Origin: CAYNLK01 sp964398055
Lineage (GTDB): Bacteria > Chloroflexota > Anaerolineae > 4572-78 > J111
Assembly: GCA_964398055.1 (NCBI GenBank)
Contig: CAYNLK010000021.1
Location: 1 to 64,000 of the forward strand
Reading direction: 5' to 3'
DNA length: 64,000 nucleotides
Below, one piece after another: positions 43,538-52,416 of the stretch. Both the position numbers and the translations under genes were made by a program. The notes beneath the pieces were generated by a model. That model searched no databases. It worked only from the letters and a program-made list of their open reading frames with translations, and had not been told where the DNA came from. Positions within the stretch are counted from its first letter, which is position 1; every line of letters starts with the position of its first letter.

Positions 43538-45541
43538 CTAGCCGTAAATGGCCATCTGGCGTTCGGCCAGCGGCAGGGCTTCCAGTTGTAGCATCCGCTC
43601 GTCGCCGCTTTGACCAAAGCGGCCGGGATCATACTCCGGCAGCTTGAGCGCAGCCCGCTTCTTGTCGATATGTTCCAGTGTGCGGCGGATCATCTCGTCC
43701 GGGTCGGCGATGAACTCCATCTTGCCGCCGTAGAGCTTTTCCCAACCTTCGCTAATGAACTTCAGCACCAAATCGCTGTCGGAGACCTTATCGGGCATAC
43801 CACCCACCGGCGACGAGCCGCCAAAAATAACGTAAGCGCCCGAACCAACGCAATACGTCCCGATGGACAGGGCTTTCTCGCTCATCCATTCCGGGGCCAG
43901 ACCAACGGCGGGAATCTGGTCGATGTCGTCGCCCAGGCCGCCGTCTTCGACCATTTGGGTCAGCACGGTCAGGATGCGGGTGTTATCGACGCAGGAACCC
44001 ATGTGCAAAACCGGCGGAATACCGACCGTCTCGCAGACCTCGCGCAGACCGGGGCCAACTTTGTCCAGGCCGGCCTCGCCGAGCAGCAGGCCCAACTTGG
44101 CGCTGGCAATAGCCCCGCAGCCGGTCTCGACCACCAACACATCCTGCTTGAGCAACTCCTGGGTTACGTGAGTGTGCAGGTAATCATGCTGGCTGCGTGG
44201 GTTGTTGCAACCGACAATGGCGGCCACGCCGCGAATACGCCCGGACATAATGGCGTCGTTGAGCGGGCGGAAGGAGGCCCGGAAACTGCCGCCCAGCATA
44301 TAGTTGATATACTCGTGCGAGAAACCGGGGATCAAATCTTCGCGCACATCGGGAATGTGGGTTGTACCTCGGTTCTTGTAATTGTCAATGGCTACTTTCA
44401 AAATGTCTTTGGCAATGGTCAAAGCTTTGTGTTCATTGAACTCGATATGGGTAGCCCCTTTGATTTTTACCTTGGGCGAGGTGGTGATGATCTGGGTGTG
44501 GAAATTCTGGGCCAATCCAACCAGGGCCTGCATAATACACTGTACATCGACCACCATGGCTTCAACCGCGCCGGTGAGGATGGCTAACTCCTGCTGCAAG
44601 AAGTTACCCGCGGCCGGGATGCCCTGGCGCATCAGGATTTCATTGGCCGTGCAGCAGATGCCGGATAGGTTTACCCCTTTGGCCCCGGCGGCCTGAGCGT
44701 AGGCGATGACTTCCGGGTCTTGGGAAGCGGCCACAATCATCTCGCTGAGGGTCGGTTCGTGACCGTGGACGACCACGTTGACCATATCATCCTTCAACAC
44801 GCCCAAATTGGCCTGCCCCAAAATCGGGGCGGGGGTGCCAAAGAGGATATCAGAAATATCGGTGGCGATCAAGCTGCCGCCCCAACCGTCAGACAAGGCG
44901 GTGCGCACGGCGTGGTGCAGCAGGTGCTCCAAATCCTGATCGTCGCCGATGTGGGTGCGATGCAAACACTCAACCACCTCCCGGTCAATCCCACGCGGCA
45001 AGACCCCTTGCTCTTTCCAAAGTTTCTGTCTTTTTTTCGGGGCCCGGCTTGCCGGCACCACCGCGCCTTTTTGCTGTCCAAACTGGGCAATGTACAAGTC
45101 GGCCAGATCATTGGCGATTTCCTCCGGCGATCGGCCTTCGATGGGAATGTTGTATTTGGCGGCCACGGTGCGCAGCTTGGCCACATCCCGGATCATATAG
45201 CCTTCGGCCTCGCCGTTGGCCACAGCTTTGAGAGTGAAAGCCATATCCCGGCCGTGGTCAGAGTGGGCCGCCGCGCCGGCGGCAATGGCTCGCACCAGGT
45301 TACGGGCCTGAATCGTGTCAATGGTGGCCCCGCAGACGCCGGTCGAGCCGTCTTTAGTCAGCCGGCAGGGGCCCATGCCGCACAGCTTGCAGCACAGCCC
45401 GGCCGAGCCGATATTGCAGGGCGGCATGGCGTCGGCCCGGTGAAAAGCCGTGCCGATACCCAGCTCATCCGCCCGGATGAGCATCTGCTGGGCGGCAGGA
45501 TCAATGGAATGTTCTTGAGCGGTTCGTTGTTGTTTAGCCAT
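43538..45541 (-). CDS. acsA: Carbon monoxide dehydrogenase catalytic subunit (CooS/AcsA)
   Basis: A 667-residue Ni-Fe-S enzyme. The N-terminal B/D-cluster cysteines are at 42, 50, 51, 54 and 59 (PCNIGSAGLCC, CGMGPC), followed by GVCGAT. C-cluster ligand regions can be seen in VVDVQCIMQAL, ATNEIL, IVGCNN, ETGCGAIAS and GTYCVGSGAYVIFGG. The length and the tight linkage to AcsB mark it as the CODH of the bifunctional complex. It makes CO from CO2, or the reverse. Nickel for it is probably supplied through CooC. Confidence 0.96.
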   Translation of the reverse strand: MAKQQRTAQEHSIDPAAQQMLIRADELGIGTAFHRADAMPPCNIGSAGLCCKLCGMGPCRLTKDGSTGVCGATIDTIQARNLVRAIAAGAAAHSDHGRDMAFTLKAVANGEAEGYMIRDVAKLRTVAAKYNIPIEGRSPEEIANDLADLYIAQFGQQKGAVVPASRAPKKRQKLWKEQGVLPRGIDREVVECLHRTHIGDDQDLEHLLHHAVRTALSDGWGGSLIATDISDILFGTPAPILGQANLGVLKDDMVNVVVHGHEPTLSEMIVAASQDPEVIAYAQAAGAKGVNLSGICCTANEILMRQGIPAAGNFLQQELAILTGAVEAMVVDVQCIMQALVGLAQNFHTQIITTSPKVKIKGATHIEFNEHKALTIAKDILKVAIDNYKNRGTTHIPDVREDLIPGFSHEYINYMLGGSFRASFRPLNDAIMSGRIRGVAAIVGCNNPRSQHDYLHTHVTQELLKQDVLVVETGCGAIASAKLGLLLGEAGLDKVGPGLREVCETVGIPPVLHMGSCVDNTRILTVLTQMVEDGGLGDDIDQIPAVGLAPEWMSEKALSIGTYCVGSGAYVIFGGSSPVGGMPDKVSDSDLVLKFISEGWEKLYGGKMEFIADPDEMIRRTLEHIDKKRAALKLPEYDPGRFGQSGDERMLQLEALPLAERQMAIYG

Positions 45542-45552
45542 CGGATTCCTCC

Positions 45553-46164
45553 TTAATCTAGTTCCGTTGCCTTAATGACACCCACCCCCGGACAGGACCA
45601 CAGCGGACGGCCGGTATAGCCGACATTTTGAGCAAAACTGACCCCTTGTCTCCCTTGCTCGTAGGCCATCGTGTGGCGGAAGTATGCCTTTTGTTTGCCA
45701 TTTGTTTCTGTTGCCGGCGTGGCTGTTTCAGCCGGAACCGGCAACTCGTCCAGATAGCCAGCCTCATCGAGTTTGGCTTTTAATTCTTCCAGACTCACTT
45801 TGGCCGGGTCATAAGTGACCTGAACGGTGTGAAAACTGCTGCTGGCGTAAACATCCTCAACGCCAGGCAGGGCCAATAGAATACGTCGTACCTCCAGGAC
45901 GTGGTGATCGCCGTACATCGCCGGTACGGCAATATCTGTTTTTTCCATATCTATCTCCTTATTTGTCTCCTTTTCTTGCATAAGTTCATGAGCCAGTTCC
46001 ATCACAGTTTTGGCCTCATAGCGTCGCTGTCCTCCCAGCGTTTTGACCGTAGGCAACTTCCCGGCTTCAGCCCAACGGGTGACTGTACTGGGAGAAACCT
46101 CAAAAATTTCAGCCACTTCTGACCGGGTCAGATAACGATGGCCATATACCTCAGGTTTTTTCAT
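45553..46164 (-). CDS. BldC/MerR-type HTH fused to an HMA-like domain
   Basis: A 203-residue protein at the head of the CODH/ACS operon. Residues 10-50 are a winged HTH of the excisionase/BldC type (YLTRSEVAEIFEVSPSTVTR, then TLGGQRRYE). Residues about 80-145 match the heavy-metal-associated fold (VLEVRRILLALPGVEDVYA, then VQVTYDPAKVSLEELKAKL), but the usual CxxC is replaced by a GDHHVLE loop. A short tail has one Cys (WSCPGVG). The Met at residue 73 (45948) has a strong ribosome binding site, aaggagatagat, so the HMA part may also be made alone. Probably an autoregulator sensing nickel or another ligand. Confidence 0.8.
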   Translation of the reverse strand: MKKPEVYGHRYLTRSEVAEIFEVSPSTVTRWAEAGKLPTVKTLGGQRRYEAKTVMELAHELMQEKETNKEIDMEKTDIAVPAMYGDHHVLEVRRILLALPGVEDVYASSSFHTVQVTYDPAKVSLEELKAKLDEAGYLDELPVPAETATPATETNGKQKAYFRHTMAYEQGRQGVSFAQNVGYTGRPLWSCPGVGVIKATELD

Positions 46165-46181
46165 ACGATGACCCCCTCAAA

Positions 46182-46217
46182 CACTTTGCACACTTTGAGC
46201 GTTTTGCGCACTTTGCA
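46182..46217. promoter_or_regulatory. Four 9-bp phased direct repeats upstream of the HTH-HMA gene
   Basis: cactttgca, cactttgag, cgttttgcg and cactttgca follow each other at exact 9-bp steps (46182, 46191, 46200, 46209). They lie 18-53 bp before the start codon. BldC-type proteins bind head-to-tail to closely spaced direct repeats, so this is a fitting operator for the gene product. Confidence 0.7.
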
Positions 46218-46263
46218 CGCTACGGACTAATAATAACCTACTCAAGCTGATAGCAGAAGATAC

Positions 46264-46290
46264 AAATGCACTATTTTTACTAGTGCATTT
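46264..46290. promoter_or_regulatory. 10-bp inverted repeat in the CODH/ACS promoter region
   Basis: aaatgcacta and tagtgcattt are exact complements separated by seven bases. It lies about 100 bp before the HTH-HMA start. It could be the binding site of a dimeric regulator, for example the PAS-LuxR product encoded just upstream. Confidence 0.65.
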
Positions 46291-46383
46291 GCATCATTTT
46301 CTGGCAGGTTCAGTCAAAAACCTTGAGGTGGAAAGAGGGGGCGCGAACAAATGAGGCCCGGAGAGGAAAAACCAATTACGCTT

Positions 46384-47058
46384 TTACTCCCGATCAATCA
46401 GCCCATGCTCAAAGGCATAAGCCACTGCTTCCAACCGGCTGTGGACCTGGAGTTTATTCAGGATATTTTGGACGTGGTTCCGCACAGTGGCAGAACTGAT
46501 CGAGAGGGATTTGGCAATATCGTGGGTATTGAGCCCCTGAGCCAGCAGCGCCAACACCTCTCGCTCACGCTCGGTCAACTCTTCGACCAGAGAGCCGGCC
46601 GGGGTAAGGGGCCGGGAAGTGACCGTCGCGGCCTGGATACTTTCCGCTTCGACGAGCATTTGCAGAATGAATTTCTCGCGCTGCTTCTTTTTGGTGGCGT
46701 CACGAAAAAGGTGAACTACTAACGGGGCTGAATCCTCATTAGCCGCAAAGACAACCAGAATGGTCACGCTGATCCAGCGCATCTGACCGGAGCTGGTCCG
46801 AGTCGCCACATCGTAGCTGGTCACGGCTTTGCCGGTGGCCGCTGCGGTTACGGAGATGTAGCATTGGGGACAACAGATCGCCTGGCCGTGGTCATCACAG
46901 CCACCCAAAATTTCATAACAGTTCAGTCCCAGCACCTCCTCCGGCGTGTAGCCCAGGATCTCTTCTGCGGCTTCATTCCAATAGACAATCCGCTGCTCTT
47001 CATCGACAACAAAGGCGCCGTCGGCGGCGTTGTCAAGGATTTTGAATAAGTTGTCCAT
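46384..47058 (-). CDS. Cys-rich PAS sensor with LuxR-type HTH
   Basis: A 224-residue single-chain regulator. Residues about 5-115 are a PAS domain (AADGAFVVDEEQRIVYWNEA, EEILGYTPEEVLGL) with five cysteines at 47, 54, 62, 63 and 66 (NCYEILGGC, ICCPQC), which could hold an Fe-S cluster or haem. Residues about 158-215 are a LuxR HTH (LTEREREVLALLAQGLNTHD, SISSATVRNHVQNIL). It has no receiver domain. It sits between the CODH/ACS operon and the second activator gene, so it may link redox or oxygen state to their expression. Confidence 0.87.
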   Translation of the reverse strand: MDNLFKILDNAADGAFVVDEEQRIVYWNEAAEEILGYTPEEVLGLNCYEILGGCDDHGQAICCPQCYISVTAAATGKAVTSYDVATRTSSGQMRWISVTILVVFAANEDSAPLVVHLFRDATKKKQREKFILQMLVEAESIQAATVTSRPLTPAGSLVEELTEREREVLALLAQGLNTHDIAKSLSISSATVRNHVQNILNKLQVHSRLEAVAYAFEHGLIDRE

Positions 47059-47292
47059 TTTCCCCCACGTATTGTCTCATTGGTCGCAGGCGCTAAATGA
47101 CTTACCTCAGGCTATAAGGAACTTTCATAGCTCCCATCATCGGAGGGCAGTTTTAATTATAGCATGGAGTAACCTTCTGTTTCAATTTTTGAGAGAAATA
47201 AGCGGCTGTTGGCCTGTAACTGACAGTTTAGAATAAAGAGAACAACCTTTACGTTGAGAGGGTAGTAGTTGAACCGGTTAAAAGAGAAGATA

Positions 47293-47913
47293 TCAGTACG
47301 GCTTCAAATAAGTCAGGCGCGGTAGTTCGTCAGCTGCAACCGTTTGGAAAGTGAAGGTGGTGATGGAGGCCGGCTGAGGATAATTGTCAGCCAGACCCAG
47401 TTCGGTCAGGGTCTCTTTTTGGTCGGGCTGCAGCGGTCTCCCTTTGGCCCACAGGATCAAAAAGGCAATCGGATCACCATGGGTTACGGCCAGCACATGT
47501 TGGCCGGGATATTCCTGACGCACACTGTTCATGAATTGACGCATCCGGGCTACCAAATCCGCTGGTTGTTCATACTCCGACCCCACACCGGTGTAGATAT
47601 CCCAGTTGCGAGCGGTCATCTCGCTGAGGGTATAACCATCATACGGCATGTGAACTTCGTCCAATAAGGGCGAAACAGACAGGCTCAAACCCGGATGAAC
47701 CGCCAGAATAATCTCGGCCGTCTGGCGGGCGCGCAACTGGGGACTGCTAAAAGCCGCGGCCAGGTTCGAACCACGACAAACGGTAGCAACAGCCTGGGCC
47801 TGCTGGCGGCCTTGCTCGCTCAAACCAAAACCCGGCAAGCGACCGTAGACGATCTTCTGGGGATTATGAACGTGGCCGTGTCGAACAAAAGAGATGGTAG
47901 TTGGCTCTGGCAT
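47293..47913 (-). CDS. Histidine phosphatase family protein
   Basis: A 206-residue protein with the RHG catalytic motif near the N-terminus (SFVRHGHVHNP), AAFSSPQLRARQTAEII near 54 and the second His in VLAVTHGDPIAF near 140. This is the phosphoglycerate-mutase-like superfamily; typical substrates are sugar phosphates or the alpha-ribazole phosphate of the B12 pathway (CobC). CobC activity is tempting in this corrinoid-rich region but cannot be shown from the sequence. It begins 9 bp after the DUF4445 activator gene ends. Confidence 0.85.
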   Translation of the reverse strand: MPEPTTISFVRHGHVHNPQKIVYGRLPGFGLSEQGRQQAQAVATVCRGSNLAAAFSSPQLRARQTAEIILAVHPGLSLSVSPLLDEVHMPYDGYTLSEMTARNWDIYTGVGSEYEQPADLVARMRQFMNSVRQEYPGQHVLAVTHGDPIAFLILWAKGRPLQPDQKETLTELGLADNYPQPASITTFTFQTVAADELPRLTYLKPY

Positions 47914-47922
47914 CAGTTTGAT

Positions 47923-49515
47923 TTAGCCTCGCTCTGCCCAGCCGTTGGGCGACAGTTCCATCCCGCCGACGTAGCGCATGTGGAAATCAGCGTCCTGATC
48001 CAGGTCGATTTGCTCGGCCCGGTTGGCCAAGTCGACGCCCAGGGCAAAGCCTTCATCGGTCAGGAACATGGCTGCGCCAAAGCCGGCCCCGTTTGCCGTG
48101 GTCTCGACGACTTCTCGCCGCACCGGCGGGATCATACCCAGTCCCAGTACGGCGTCGATATCAATTTGCCCGCCAAAGGAGCCGGTCAGAATGACTCGCT
48201 CCAGGTCGGCCGGTTTCAAACCGAGTTGGGCGATCAAAATGTCGATGGCCGCCCGAATGGCCCCCTTGGCCTTTTGCAGTTCCCGCACGTCCCACTGCGA
48301 CAACTTCAGGCTGCCGTCGGAAGTCAGGCGGAGGAAACGAGTTCCATGAGCATCCAGGCCAATCCGGTGAGCAAAAACAGGAACTTGATCAGCAATCCGC
48401 CCGCTCGACTCAATCACCCCGGCCTGGCGCAGTTCGTGCACGATACTCAATAGACCGGAGCCGGTTAAGCCGATGGGAGCTTCATCGGCAATCGTCTTGA
48501 AAATAAACTCGTCGCCATCAAGCTGAACTTTGGTTATAGCCCCATCAACGGCCCGGGTGCCGCAGGAGATGTTGACGCCTTCAAAGGCAGGCCCCGCGGC
48601 CGTGGAAGCAGTCACAATTCGCCGGCCATCGGTCACCATCACTTCGCCATTGGTGCCCAAATCGATGGCGGCCATCGGGCCGGCGGGCCGGTCAAAGCCA
48701 AAATAGGCCAGGCAGGCCAGGGCGTCGGAGCCGACAAAACCGCCAATCATCGGCGGCAGACTAACCCTGGCCCCCTCCGGGAAAATACCACCCATGAGTG
48801 AGGTGGCATCCGGGATGGCCGCCTTGCTATAGGGTTGAAAAGGAATAACCGCCAGGGTATGGAGCGGTAGTTTAGCCAGCAGGTGATGCATAGCCACATT
48901 GCCGACGATAGTCACCCGTTCGATCCGTTCCCGCACTTTGGGCGATAACTTCAACGCGTCGACGGCCTGGTTGATGGAAGCCAGGGCCAGCTTGTGCAGC
49001 CGCTCGGCGTTGATGGGGTCATCGGTCGCCGCGGCCAGGCGGGAGATGACGTCGGCCCCAAAGACGGTTTGCTGATTTAGCCCGCCGCCGCCGGCAGCGA
49101 CTTCGCCGTTGTCGAGCATCGTCAGAAAGGCGGCCACCGTGGTCGAACCCAGGTCGATGGCCAGGCCCAGCGGCACGTTCTTTTCCCGTTTGTAACGATT
49201 GCTGGCGTGGAAGATTTTGTTGGAATAGACGACGATGGGGGCCAACGTCACCCTGGCATCGCCTTCAACCCTGGCCCGGCAGGCCAGCCGATTGCCCACG
49301 GCCAACTCACCCTCGGTGAGGTTTTCAAACTCAATGGCATCGGGGGGCGCCACACCGGTTTCAACCAGGATCTTGCACTTGCCGCAGGTACCCCGCCCGG
49401 CACAGGGCTGCTCCAGCGGCAGTCCGGTCGCGGCAATGGCCTCGCCGATGATGCTGCCAACGGCGGCTTCAACTGTTGCTACTTTTTCACCATAGATTGC
49501 TGTAATTTTGGGCAT
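47923..49515 (-). CDS. DUF4445 ferredoxin/ASKHA corrinoid reductive activator (RamA-like)
   Basis: A 530-residue protein. The N-terminal 2Fe-2S domain has PCAGRGTCGKC near 37-47 and a later Cys (NRLACRARVEG). The C-terminal ASKHA part has AIDLGSTTVAAFLTMLDNGE and MAAIDLGTNGEVMVTDG. It is shorter than the copy at 35372 and starts at an ordinary ATG. Such proteins reactivate oxidised corrinoid proteins with ATP. Its closeness to the MttB and corrinoid genes suggests that this copy serves the methylamine-type methyltransferases. Confidence 0.9.
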   Translation of the reverse strand: MPKITAIYGEKVATVEAAVGSIIGEAIAATGLPLEQPCAGRGTCGKCKILVETGVAPPDAIEFENLTEGELAVGNRLACRARVEGDARVTLAPIVVYSNKIFHASNRYKREKNVPLGLAIDLGSTTVAAFLTMLDNGEVAAGGGGLNQQTVFGADVISRLAAATDDPINAERLHKLALASINQAVDALKLSPKVRERIERVTIVGNVAMHHLLAKLPLHTLAVIPFQPYSKAAIPDATSLMGGIFPEGARVSLPPMIGGFVGSDALACLAYFGFDRPAGPMAAIDLGTNGEVMVTDGRRIVTASTAAGPAFEGVNISCGTRAVDGAITKVQLDGDEFIFKTIADEAPIGLTGSGLLSIVHELRQAGVIESSGRIADQVPVFAHRIGLDAHGTRFLRLTSDGSLKLSQWDVRELQKAKGAIRAAIDILIAQLGLKPADLERVILTGSFGGQIDIDAVLGLGMIPPVRREVVETTANGAGFGAAMFLTDEGFALGVDLANRAEQIDLDQDADFHMRYVGGMELSPNGWAERG

Positions 49516-49625
49516 AATTTCTATTGGTATCCTGAGATTTCTTCTTATTGGGGTGTGGCGGGGTCATCCACCGGCCAATCAACCAGCAGAGCATACCATA
49601 CCCCCCGAAAATGTTCAAGATTCAG

Positions 49626-49665
49626 GGATTGGGAGATTGGAGATTAGGAGATTGGGAGATTGTCA
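49626..49665. repeat. Heptamer-like GGGAGATT repeats
   Basis: Units close to gggagatt and ggagatt follow one another between the activator gene and the GntR gene. They resemble the agagatt tract at 40001. Confidence 0.6.
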
Positions 49666-49697
49666 GGTGATCGCTCAATCGGTCTATCTCCGGAGGC

Positions 49698-50342
49698 TCA
49701 TTGGGCCTGCAAAATTTCTTGCACTTTGTCATAGAAACTTTGCACGTGATCGCGCATAATGGCTTCAGCCCGGTCGGCGTCGCCAGCTTTGATGGCTGCA
49801 ACCAGGTCGAGATGCTTCTCCACCGCGGCCGGGAGAAAATCCAGGTGCGGTAACACCAGATACCACAGTCGCAACGATAGGCCATAGAATTGATCCAGGG
49901 TGCGGGCCATATATTTATTATGGGCGGCTCGGGCCACGGCCTGGTGGAATTTGTGATCCACCTCAAACAGACGGCGGCTATCCGCTGGGGAAATTGTGGC
50001 CTGTTCCTGGCGGAGGGCTTCCAGCACAGCAATATCATCGGCTGTGGCTCGCTCGGTGGCCTGGCGGGCGCAGAGCGCCTCCAAGGCCAGGCGCATCTCA
50101 CTCAGTTGCGCCAGGTCCGACAGGTTGATATCGGCCACGTACAATCCGTGCCGAGCCGTCACTACCACCAACTCATCGAAGGCCAGCAGCTTCAGAGCTT
50201 CGCGCACCGCGGTCAGGCTCAAATCCAGTTCCTCAGCCAATTGCGGTTCATTGATCGAAGAACCAGGCGCCAATTGCAGCGTGGTGATCTTCTCCCAGAT
50301 CAACTCATAAGCTCGTTGGGTGTCAACTCGACTTAGTTGCAT
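49698..50342 (-). CDS. GntR-family regulator, FadR/FCD type (1)
   Basis: The ATG at 50342 gives 214 residues. The N-terminal winged HTH (AYELIWEKITTLQLAPGSS, then LAEELDLSLTAVREALKLL) is followed by an all-helical FCD domain with the metal-site residues D (LFEVDHKFHQAVARAA) and later His in HLDLVAAIKAGD and MRDHVQSFY. FCD regulators bind small acids or metals. The long upstream frame runs through TTGG-rich repeats and is not coding. It lies between the activator and hydantoinase genes. Confidence 0.9.
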   Translation of the reverse strand: MQLSRVDTQRAYELIWEKITTLQLAPGSSINEPQLAEELDLSLTAVREALKLLAFDELVVVTARHGLYVADINLSDLAQLSEMRLALEALCARQATERATADDIAVLEALRQEQATISPADSRRLFEVDHKFHQAVARAAHNKYMARTLDQFYGLSLRLWYLVLPHLDFLPAAVEKHLDLVAAIKAGDADRAEAIMRDHVQSFYDKVQEILQAQ

Positions 50343-50427
50343 AATTGTCTCCTTGGTTGGTTTGTTGGTTGGTTGGCTTGGGAACGCAAGATTTGACAGC
50401 CAACCAGCCATCTAACCAACCAGCCAC

Positions 50428-52416
50428 CTACTTCATTAAACGCGGATTGCCCATCGCTTTGGCCCGGATGCGATAAGTGTCTAAACCGTCGCTGATTTCT
50501 TCAATAACCACCTGGGGATTATCCGCCCCGGAGCGAAGGGCCGCCCCCAACGCTCGATCCTGGCTCAGCGTGCGGGCGTAAGCCAGGGCATATGCCAGAT
50601 CCTCAAACTCCTGGCGTTCGTCGCTGGCCTGGACAAAATAACCGATCACATCCAAACCTTCGCGAGACAGGTGCGGATAGACCAGAATCTCCTCGACCAC
50701 CATCACACTGCCGGCAATCGCCCCGATGGCGTTAGCAACCTGGTGATGTTCCGGCAAAATCAGATCGGTATGGAGGATATTGGCCACCTCTTTTAGAAAG
50801 ATACTCGCCGGCGCGCCGATGCCGACGATGGGCTGGCGCAAGCGAAAGCTGGTTTCCAGGTGCGGATGAGTCTGGTAAATGCTGTTGTGGAAGAACCAGA
50901 GGCCCAGGTCAGCACCGGCCTGGACGCGCTGGTTTAGTTTTTTACCGCTGAGAAACGTAATAATCGCCTGGATGATCATTTCGGTAATCTGCGACCAGAC
51001 CCGCTGGCTTAACTTAGCCGGCTCGCAGAACAAATAGCGGCTAAAACTGCTCAAGCCATACCCGGCCGCCTCGACATCCCACGGCGTGTAAAGACCGGCC
51101 ACGTGGATCAGGTCGGTCGGGGTCAAACCGGCCTTGCCAATAATCTCCCGGCGCAGGAGTTCGTCGGCCCCGATTTGACCCTGGTGGAACACGTTCAAAT
51201 GTTTCACAATCTCCGGCACCGGCTGCGGCCCCTGGCGCAAAAAGCTGACCAGTTTCTTTTCTTTATCCGTTCTCAGTGAATCTTCAGTGGCCGGTTCCCG
51301 CAGCAAGAACCAATATTCCAACCAATCGGGGGTAGCCTGCGGCCGCGGCCGCCGCGACAATAGTTTCAATCGATTCTGGACATGCGGATATTGGTGGGCC
51401 AGGTAGGCCAGCGGGACTACTCGCTCCGGGCCAATCACCACCTCATTCTCCCGACTCAGGGCAATGTGGCTGTCGCCGCCCAGGGCAATGGAGAGCAGAT
51501 TGGCCGCTTTGACCGCGGTCTTGTAATCGCTGACGGTCGCTCCCTCCTCACTGACGGCGACCTGACCGGCCTGGATCAAGGCCAGGTCGGTGGTGGTGCC
51601 GCCGACATCCACAATCAAAATATCATCCAAATGAGACAGAAACCGTCCACCCATAGCGCTGGCCGCCGGGCCGGAATGGATCGTCTCGACCGGCGTCCGG
51701 GCGGCAAACTCATCGCTCATCAGGGTGCCGTCGCCGCGCACCACCATCAGCGGCGCGTCGATCTCTCGTCGCTCCATGGCCCGCCGCACGGCAATCACAA
51801 AATCCTGCAACACGGCCAGCAGCGAGGCATTGAGCGCGGCCGTGGTCGCCCGCTCCACCGAGCCGAGTTTGGTTGAAAGCTGGTGGCCCAGCACCACCGG
51901 CAAATCGCAAATGCTGGAGATCGCTTTGTAAGCCCGGTTTTCATGCTCCGGGTTGAGCGGGCTGAAATAGCTCGAAACGGCCAGGGCGTCGACCTGCTCC
52001 TTGATTTCGGTCACTTTGGCCAACAGGGCCGGCAGGTCGAGCGGCTCTTTTTCCCGGCCGTAGAGGTCATGTCCGCCGGCAAAGTAGTAGTAATGGGGCG
52101 TGGCAAACTGCCGGTCCATTTTGAAGGAAGCGATTAACTCCGGGTCGTAGCCGATCAGCAGCAAGGCCACCCGCTTGCCCTTGCCCTCGGCAATGGCATT
52201 GGTGGCCAGGGTGGTGGAGATGGAGACCATCTTGATGGCGGCCGGCTCTTCAATATGAATGGCATCAATGACGTTTTCAATGCCAATCGAAAAGTCTCGC
52301 TTGGTCGTTAAACTTTTATGGGTGGCCAGGACTCGCCGCGAGTAGTAATCCAGCAGCACGCCGTCGGTATAAGTACCACCCGTATCTATACCTAAGACTA
52401 AGCTCTGTTGGGAAAT
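50428..52416 (-). CDS. Hydantoinase/oxoprolinase A-like protein with probable AUU start
   Basis: A protein of about 662 residues with the ASKHA-type N-terminus SLVLGIDTGGTYTDGVLLD, the segment IVDVGGTTTDLALIQAG near 290, and the HyuA-type middle. No HyuB gene is adjacent. The longer frame begins in a heptamer repeat and gives an odd leader (LPVTCYLLLCS). The conserved start, ISQQSLVLGIDTGG, follows ggagg by seven bases and begins with ATT at 52416-52414. The only other candidate is a TTG seven codons upstream without a ribosome binding site. Its role may be ATP-dependent opening of an N-methylhydantoin-like ring, but this is uncertain. Confidence 0.75.
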   Translation of the reverse strand: MSQQSLVLGIDTGGTYTDGVLLDYYSRRVLATHKSLTTKRDFSIGIENVIDAIHIEEPAAIKMVSISTTLATNAIAEGKGKRVALLLIGYDPELIASFKMDRQFATPHYYYFAGGHDLYGREKEPLDLPALLAKVTEIKEQVDALAVSSYFSPLNPEHENRAYKAISSICDLPVVLGHQLSTKLGSVERATTAALNASLLAVLQDFVIAVRRAMERREIDAPLMVVRGDGTLMSDEFAARTPVETIHSGPAASAMGGRFLSHLDDILIVDVGGTTTDLALIQAGQVAVSEEGATVSDYKTAVKAANLLSIALGGDSHIALSRENEVVIGPERVVPLAYLAHQYPHVQNRLKLLSRRPRPQATPDWLEYWFLLREPATEDSLRTDKEKKLVSFLRQGPQPVPEIVKHLNVFHQGQIGADELLRREIIGKAGLTPTDLIHVAGLYTPWDVEAAGYGLSSFSRYLFCEPAKLSQRVWSQITEMIIQAIITFLSGKKLNQRVQAGADLGLWFFHNSIYQTHPHLETSFRLRQPIVGIGAPASIFLKEVANILHTDLILPEHHQVANAIGAIAGSVMVVEEILVYPHLSREGLDVIGYFVQASDERQEFEDLAYALAYARTLSQDRALGAALRSGADNPQVVIEEISDGLDTYRIRAKAMGNPRLMK

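Noticed and set aside
46165..46383. Cobalamin riboswitch in front of the CODH/ACS genes
   Set aside because: No B12-box-like sequence is visible; the region is explained better by direct repeats and a dyad.
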